From NCBI GenBank assembly GCA_002841945.1, contig PHBI01000021.1, forward strand, positions 62,001-126,000: a stretch of DNA of 64,000 nucleotides, written 5' to 3'. Positions 59,910 through 64,000 of the stretch are shown here, piece after piece. The translations under genes and the position numbers were made by a program. This DNA comes from Deltaproteobacteria bacterium HGW-Deltaproteobacteria-14. Lineage in GTDB: Bacteria; Myxococcota_A; UBA9042; PHBI01. Under the pieces are notes generated by a model. The model was not told the origin of the DNA and searched no databases. It saw only the letters and a list, made by a program, of their open reading frames with translations. Numbering within the stretch: the first letter of the stretch is position 1; the number at the start of each line of letters is the position of its first letter.

Positions 59910-62762
59910 TCACTGACCGAGATCGCCGCCGATGACGACGTAGCCGTCCTGGGTCGTGACGCCGAGGTTCACGAGCCCGAGAGACGTGCCCGGAGGCAGG
60001 CTCGGGATGGTCGCCGACAGGTCCGTCGGGGGCAGGTTGAACGGCCCGAACTCCTGGCCGACGAGGAAGCCGCCGAGGAGATCCGGCAGCACGTCCTCGA
60101 CCAGCGCGCGCAGGTCGAAGGCCTCGCCGAGCGCGCCCGCGTCCTCCTCGATGACCTCGAAGTCGCTGAAGGTCAGCTCGCCGATCATCAGGCTCAGCCC
60201 GTCGCCGCTCGTCACGAAGCCGGCGTCGAAGCCGAGGTCGGCGTACAGCGTCACGCGCACCGGGCTGCCCAGGGCGGTCCCGGTCAGCTCGACGAAGAGG
60301 TCGCCGACCTCCAGCCCGAGCCCGTCCACGGCGCAGGTGTTGAGGGTCGGTGGCAGCAGCCAGCGCAAGTTCAGCGACAGGCCGTCGATCGGGATCGGGA
60401 TGGCCCCGCCGACCGCGCCGACGTCGAGCGGACCATCGAGGTAGCCGGTCCACCACGCGCCGAAGAAGGCGGCGTTGAGCATGTCGCTCTGCAGGCCGAT
60501 GCCGACCGACGGGCTCCAACCCCAGACCAGCGCGTCGCTCGCGCCGGTGAGGCAGCCCGCGCGCTTGATGGCGCCGAGCGGGTCGCGCTCGACGCCCTTG
60601 TCGCTGTAGAAGCCGGCCGAGATCCCGAGGGTGCCGCCGGGATCGGTGAACACCACGCTCGAGAGGTCGGTGTAGAGGTCGAGGTAGTAGGTCTCGGGCT
60701 TCGGGCCGAGGATCGGCGGGATCTCGAAGCTCGTGTCGATGTTGATCGCGTCGAACAGCCCGGCGAGCACCGGCCCGGCGACCGCCTCGACGAGCGGGTC
60801 GATGAGCAGCGGCAAGGTCGTCGTCAGCAGGTCGGCGATGGGGTCGATGAACCCGCCGATGAGCCCGTTGAGGTCGATGAGGTCCGACAGCGCGAAGCTG
60901 AGCGTCTGGTTGCCGAGCCCGGGCAGGTTGACGATGCCGAGCGAGAGCACGACGTCCTCGATCGGGTTGACGTCGAGGTGGTCGAGGCTGAAGTCGAAGT
61001 CCGCAAACGAGATGGCCAGCGGCGACCCGGGCGCCTTCGCGATGTTGGTGTGGGCGGTGAGGTTGATGCCGTCGACCGCGAGCCCGCTGGTGAGCGTCGC
61101 GTCGGCGAAGACCTCGGTGTCGAGGACCTCCAGGCAGCCGAGGAAGCTGCAGGCGTCCCCGGTCAGGGTGAAGCTCGCGTGGACCGAGAACTTCAGGCCG
61201 ATGACGACGGCCTTCTGCTGGGGGTCGCCGAAGACGATGTCCATGTCGATGCCGCCGACGCGGCTGTCGATGCCGACCGTGGGCGTGTCGATGATGGTGG
61301 TCTCGATCGAGTCGAGGGTGATGTCGAGCTGGCCGTGGAGCTTCAGCTCGAGCCAGCTGAACTGATCGACGCCGAGGGTCCACTCGTAGTCCGCGAGCGG
61401 GGTGGTCTGCTCGAACTGCGACAGCGTGTCGTCGAGCAGGCCGTCGAGGTCGATGGCGTCGCCGAGGAGCACCTCGAGGAGGGTCGCCATGTCGTCGATG
61501 TCGCCGTGATCGTGGACGCCGTCGTCGAGGAAGTTCTGCCCGAGCAGCATGACGATGCCGTCGTCGAACTTGAGCCCCTCGGCGTTCGAGTCCACGAAGG
61601 GGACGTAGGCCTGAGAGTATTGAAAGGTCGGGGTCAGCTTCACCGCGTTGCCGCCCGCGTCCGCGGCGCGGGCGTCGATGAGGTTGACGCCCCAGTGCGG
61701 AGGAAGCGGGAACGCGAAGCTGCCGTCGGCGCCGACCGTCACGTCGTCGCCGTTGATGGTGAAGGTGTCGACCCCCGACCACGTGTCGGTGATCTTGCCC
61801 TGCACCACCACGGGCTGCCCCGGGCCGGCGAGGGTGGCGCCGCGCTCGGGGAAGGTGATGTTCAGGACCGGCGGGCTCGAGTCGACCACGACGGTCAGGT
61901 CGTCGCTGAGCGCCGGATAGGGCGCCGCCAGGGTCACGCGGAAGGTGAAGCGCCCCTCGGCGAGGAAGCGGTAGCGGTGCTCCGCCTCGTCCATCAGCTG
62001 CAGCGCCGGATCGGTGGGCGCCGTGAACGTCCCCGGGGCGCCCTCGATGGCGTTTCCGAAGCTGTCGACCGCCACCCAGTAGAAGCGCCCGGCGGCGCCG
62101 ACGGCGAAGGTCGTGCGGTCGGGATCGACCTTCAGCTCGACCCCGACGACGTCCCCGGGGACGACCTCGAGGAAGACCGACTCGCGCGGGAGGCTCGCGA
62201 ACTCCGGCGTGTCGCAGCTGATCTCGAAGCTGCCCGCGACCTCCGAGCCGACGGTGCCGTCGGCGAAGACGAGCGGCGCGTCGCCGACCGGGGTCCCGGT
62301 GATGGCCGCCGGGTTGCCGAACTGATCGACCGCCGCGCAGCGGACGCCGGTCGTGGTCCCGGCGGCGATGGGGTTGTCGTCGAGGATGGGGCGCACGCTG
62401 ACGGGCTTGCCGGCCACGACCTTCAGGTCGGCCCCGACCGGGTCGACGACGCCGACCGAGGGCACCGCGCAGGTGATGTGGTAGGTGCCGGCGACGGTGG
62501 TGGTCACGCCGTCCGCGCTGGCGAGGACGACGCCGTCGGGGGAGACGGTGAAGGTCGTCTCGAGGTGCGCGTAGGCGTCGGCCCCGATGAGCTCGCAGGT
62601 GACCTTGGCGTTGCCGCCGGCGCTGATCTGGGCGGGCTCGACGACGGTCCGCACGCCGTCGATCAGCGTCCCGCGGAGCTTCGATCCGCCGCAGCCGGCG
62701 GCCAGCGCCGGGACGAGGGCGAGCGCGAAGAGCGACGAGGTCCGCACGTACTTGCGATTCAT
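59910..62762 (-). CDS. Large lipoprotein with Ig-like domains and a possible TULIP-type lipid-binding body
   Basis: A 950-residue lipoprotein. ATG 62762, five bases after GGAGG, opens a signal peptide with lipobox LAAGC (Cys24). Residues 30-390 look like three or four Ig/cadherin-type beta domains with regular Cys pairs, ending in a segment typical of bacterial Ig modules (SSPPVLNITFPERGATLAGP, then GKITDTWSGVDTFTINGDDV). Residues 410-800 alternate amphipathic strands with a long hydrophobic helix (ADLLTTTLPLLIDPLVEAVA), an arrangement that reminds me of the TULIP fold of BPI-like lipid-binding proteins; this is inference. The last 120 residues resemble more strands (GLSLMIGELTFSDFEVIEED). 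It is divergent from the HelD-like gene; function unknown. Confidence 0.72.
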   Translation of the reverse strand: MNRKYVRTSSLFALALVPALAAGCGGSKLRGTLIDGVRTVVEPAQISAGGNAKVTCELIGADAYAHLETTFTVSPDGVVLASADGVTTTVAGTYHITCAVPSVGVVDPVGADLKVVAGKPVSVRPILDDNPIAAGTTTGVRCAAVDQFGNPAAITGTPVGDAPLVFADGTVGSEVAGSFEISCDTPEFASLPRESVFLEVVPGDVVGVELKVDPDRTTFAVGAAGRFYWVAVDSFGNAIEGAPGTFTAPTDPALQLMDEAEHRYRFLAEGRFTFRVTLAAPYPALSDDLTVVVDSSPPVLNITFPERGATLAGPGQPVVVQGKITDTWSGVDTFTINGDDVTVGADGSFAFPLPPHWGVNLIDARAADAGGNAVKLTPTFQYSQAYVPFVDSNAEGLKFDDGIVMLLGQNFLDDGVHDHGDIDDMATLLEVLLGDAIDLDGLLDDTLSQFEQTTPLADYEWTLGVDQFSWLELKLHGQLDITLDSIETTIIDTPTVGIDSRVGGIDMDIVFGDPQQKAVVIGLKFSVHASFTLTGDACSFLGCLEVLDTEVFADATLTSGLAVDGINLTAHTNIAKAPGSPLAISFADFDFSLDHLDVNPIEDVVLSLGIVNLPGLGNQTLSFALSDLIDLNGLIGGFIDPIADLLTTTLPLLIDPLVEAVAGPVLAGLFDAINIDTSFEIPPILGPKPETYYLDLYTDLSSVVFTDPGGTLGISAGFYSDKGVERDPLGAIKRAGCLTGASDALVWGWSPSVGIGLQSDMLNAAFFGAWWTGYLDGPLDVGAVGGAIPIPIDGLSLNLRWLLPPTLNTCAVDGLGLEVGDLFVELTGTALGSPVRVTLYADLGFDAGFVTSGDGLSLMIGELTFSDFEVIEEDAGALGEAFDLRALVEDVLPDLLGGFLVGQEFGPFNLPPTDLSATIPSLPPGTSLGLVNLGVTTQDGYVVIGGDLGQ

Positions 62763-62943
62763 GGGCGCCTCCGAGGGGCGACAGCTGATTGAAGGTGGCG
62801 CTTCATACACCAATCACGCCGCGCGGGGGTACGATCGCGCAGCATTTTGTCCTGGTCGGCACCCGCGACGGGGGGACGGTGTTGAGGTGGACGGCCTCCA
62901 TTATGCTTGCGCGGTGCCGGCCCTCCAAGGATAGTGCCGCGCC

Positions 62944-64000
62944 ATGTCGCCCGAGACCCCGCCCGTCGTCGAAGAGGAAGAGCGCCTGCTCAAGACAGTG
63001 CGCGACAACATCCTGCGCCTGCGGGGCGGTCCGGCGCGCGCGGACCACCAGGCGACGCTCCTGTCGCTGCGCGACAGCCTCGAGGGCGAGAAGCTCGTCG
63101 ACGACATCGCGAGCATCGTCGAGGCGATGGACCGCACCGCCGCGCTGATGCGCCAGCAGGACGCGACCCCCGAGGGGGTCGTCGACGCTGACAACCCCTA
63201 CTTCGGGCACATGGTGCTCGAGGACGACTTCGGCAAGCGCTCGATCCTGATAGGGCGCACGACCTTTCTGTCCGACCGGGTGCGCATCGTCGACTGGCGC
63301 AACGCCCCCATCAGCCGCATCTTCTACCAATACGGCGAGGGGGACGACTACGACGAGGAGGTCAACGGGACCGCCGTCAGCGGCGAGGTCCTGCTGCGCC
63401 GCACCATGACCATCCACGGCGGCGCCCTGCGGCGGGTCTCGACCGACGACAACACCTGGGTCCGCGACGGCGACGCCGGCTGGATCGACGTGCGCGACCG
63501 GGAGGCGGCGCTGGGCGGCGGCGCCGGCAGCGCGGTGCGCCCCGACAACCTCGGCACCAGCGCCGGCAACGGCCGCCGCGACAAGCACCTGCCCGAGATC
63601 GCCTCGCTCCTCGACCCCGAGCAGTTCGCCCTCATCACCCGCCCCGACGCCGGCGTCGTGGTCATCCAGGGCAGCGCGGGCAGCGGCAAGACCACCGTCG
63701 GTCTGCACCGCATCGCGTACCTGAACTTCCACGACCCGAACCGCTTCCGGCCCAAGCGGATGCTGGTCATGGCGTTCTCGCGCGCGCTGTCGGCCTACAT
63801 CTCGAAGGTGCTCCCGGCGCTCGGCGTCGAGGGCGTCGAGGTGGACGAGTACCCGCGCTGGGCGCAGTGGCTGCGCCGGCTCCACTTCGGCAAGCGCGTC
63901 CCCGACGCCTACTCCGACGAGACCCCGGCGCTGGTCAGCCGCTTCAAGATGCACACGGCGCTGCTGCGGATGATCGACGACCTCGGCCGCACCCGGCGCG
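62944..64000 (+). CDS. HelD-like UvrD/Rep-family helicase, N-terminal part
   Basis: The gene is cut by the right edge; 352 codons are present. Residues 85-140 read DNPYFGHMVLEDDFGKRSIL, IGRTTFLSDRVRIVDWRNAP and ISRIFYQYGEGDDYDEEVNG, the signature of HelD-type proteins (the IGR...DWR.P segment), and Walker A is VVVIQGSAGSGKTTVGLHRI with Lys249. MLVMAFSRALSAYISKVLPA follows as motif Ia. HelD proteins are SF1 helicase relatives; in Bacillus and Mycobacterium they bind RNA polymerase and recycle it. The N-terminal coiled coil (about 8-75) is usual for the group. ATG 62944 begins the first conserved segment. Whether it is a DNA helicase or RNA-polymerase recycling factor cannot be told. Confidence 0.85.
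   Translation, partial: MSPETPPVVEEEERLLKTVRDNILRLRGGPARADHQATLLSLRDSLEGEKLVDDIASIVEAMDRTAALMRQQDATPEGVVDADNPYFGHMVLEDDFGKRSILIGRTTFLSDRVRIVDWRNAPISRIFYQYGEGDDYDEEVNGTAVSGEVLLRRTMTIHGGALRRVSTDDNTWVRDGDAGWIDVRDREAALGGGAGSAVRPDNLGTSAGNGRRDKHLPEIASLLDPEQFALITRPDAGVVVIQGSAGSGKTTVGLHRIAYLNFHDPNRFRPKRMLVMAFSRALSAYISKVLPALGVEGVEVDEYPRWAQWLRRLHFGKRVPDAYSDETPALVSRFKMHTALLRMIDDLGRTRR

Overview
The window is about 70% GC, with GTG starts, Shine-Dalgarno sites and codon use that look uniform from end to end. Several things point to Myxococcota (the old Deltaproteobacteria): a C-terminal MYXO-CTERM-like sorting tail, lipoproteins with Asp/Thr-rich linkers, many secreted TPR proteins, a giant TPR protein, an eCIS_core (DUF4157) protein and a B12-dependent ribonucleotide reductase. 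I cannot name a genus. No phage, insertion sequence, CRISPR array or rRNA is visible, so this looks like chromosomal backbone with lineage-specific genes mixed in.

Layout. 1-5.7 kb: the N-terminus of nrdJ, then smpB, a secreted protein, a damaged ssb, recA and comM/yifB. 5.8-19.7 kb: Nif3; a 906-aa lipoprotein with a caspase/CHAT-like His-Cys pair; a duplicated-module secreted protein; a DUF1285-like protein; pcnB; infC (apparently started at ACG behind a strong Shine-Dalgarno site); four envelope proteins, one of them carrying the eCIS_core domain; and a class IV aminotransferase. 19.8-31.3 kb: one gene for a TPR protein of about 3,836 residues. 31.4-41 kb: an ion and osmolyte block holding a K+ channel and a free RCK protein in one operon, tRNA-Phe, a MYXO-CTERM protein, and an operon joining a 1,727-residue SLC12-like transporter/P-loop ATPase fusion to an MscS-like channel. 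41.2-45.2 kb: ChaC-like cyclotransferase, a C39-like cysteine peptidase with a four-fold repeat, DUF1877 and SUI1/YciH. 45.5-52.4 kb: pyruvate:ferredoxin oxidoreductase with a dihydroorotate-dehydrogenase-like partner, a sigma-54-type promoter, and a divergent NtrB-like kinase, followed by ybaK. 52.4-64 kb: a glutamine amidotransferase/DUF2156 ORF, two divergent acyl-CoA dehydrogenases, DUF1015, a large lipoprotein and the start of a HelD-like helicase.

How the genes work together. The clearest functional units are recA-ssb (recombination), the K+ channel/RCK pair with the SLC12-ATPase-MscS operon (ion and volume control, inferred), and the PFOR operon under a probable sigma-54 promoter (pyruvate oxidation to acetyl-CoA and reduced ferredoxin). 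The eCIS_core protein (17.9 kb) and the C39-like peptidase (42.2 kb) may be cargo or accessory proteins of an extracellular contractile injection system encoded elsewhere; no structural genes of such a system lie in this window.

Best candidates for something undescribed: the SLC12-ATPase/MscS operon, the caspase-like surface lipoprotein, the repeat-bearing C39-like protein, the ACG-initiated infC, and the sigma-54 promoter between PFOR and the sensor kinase. All functional calls rest on motifs read by eye; no database search was run.
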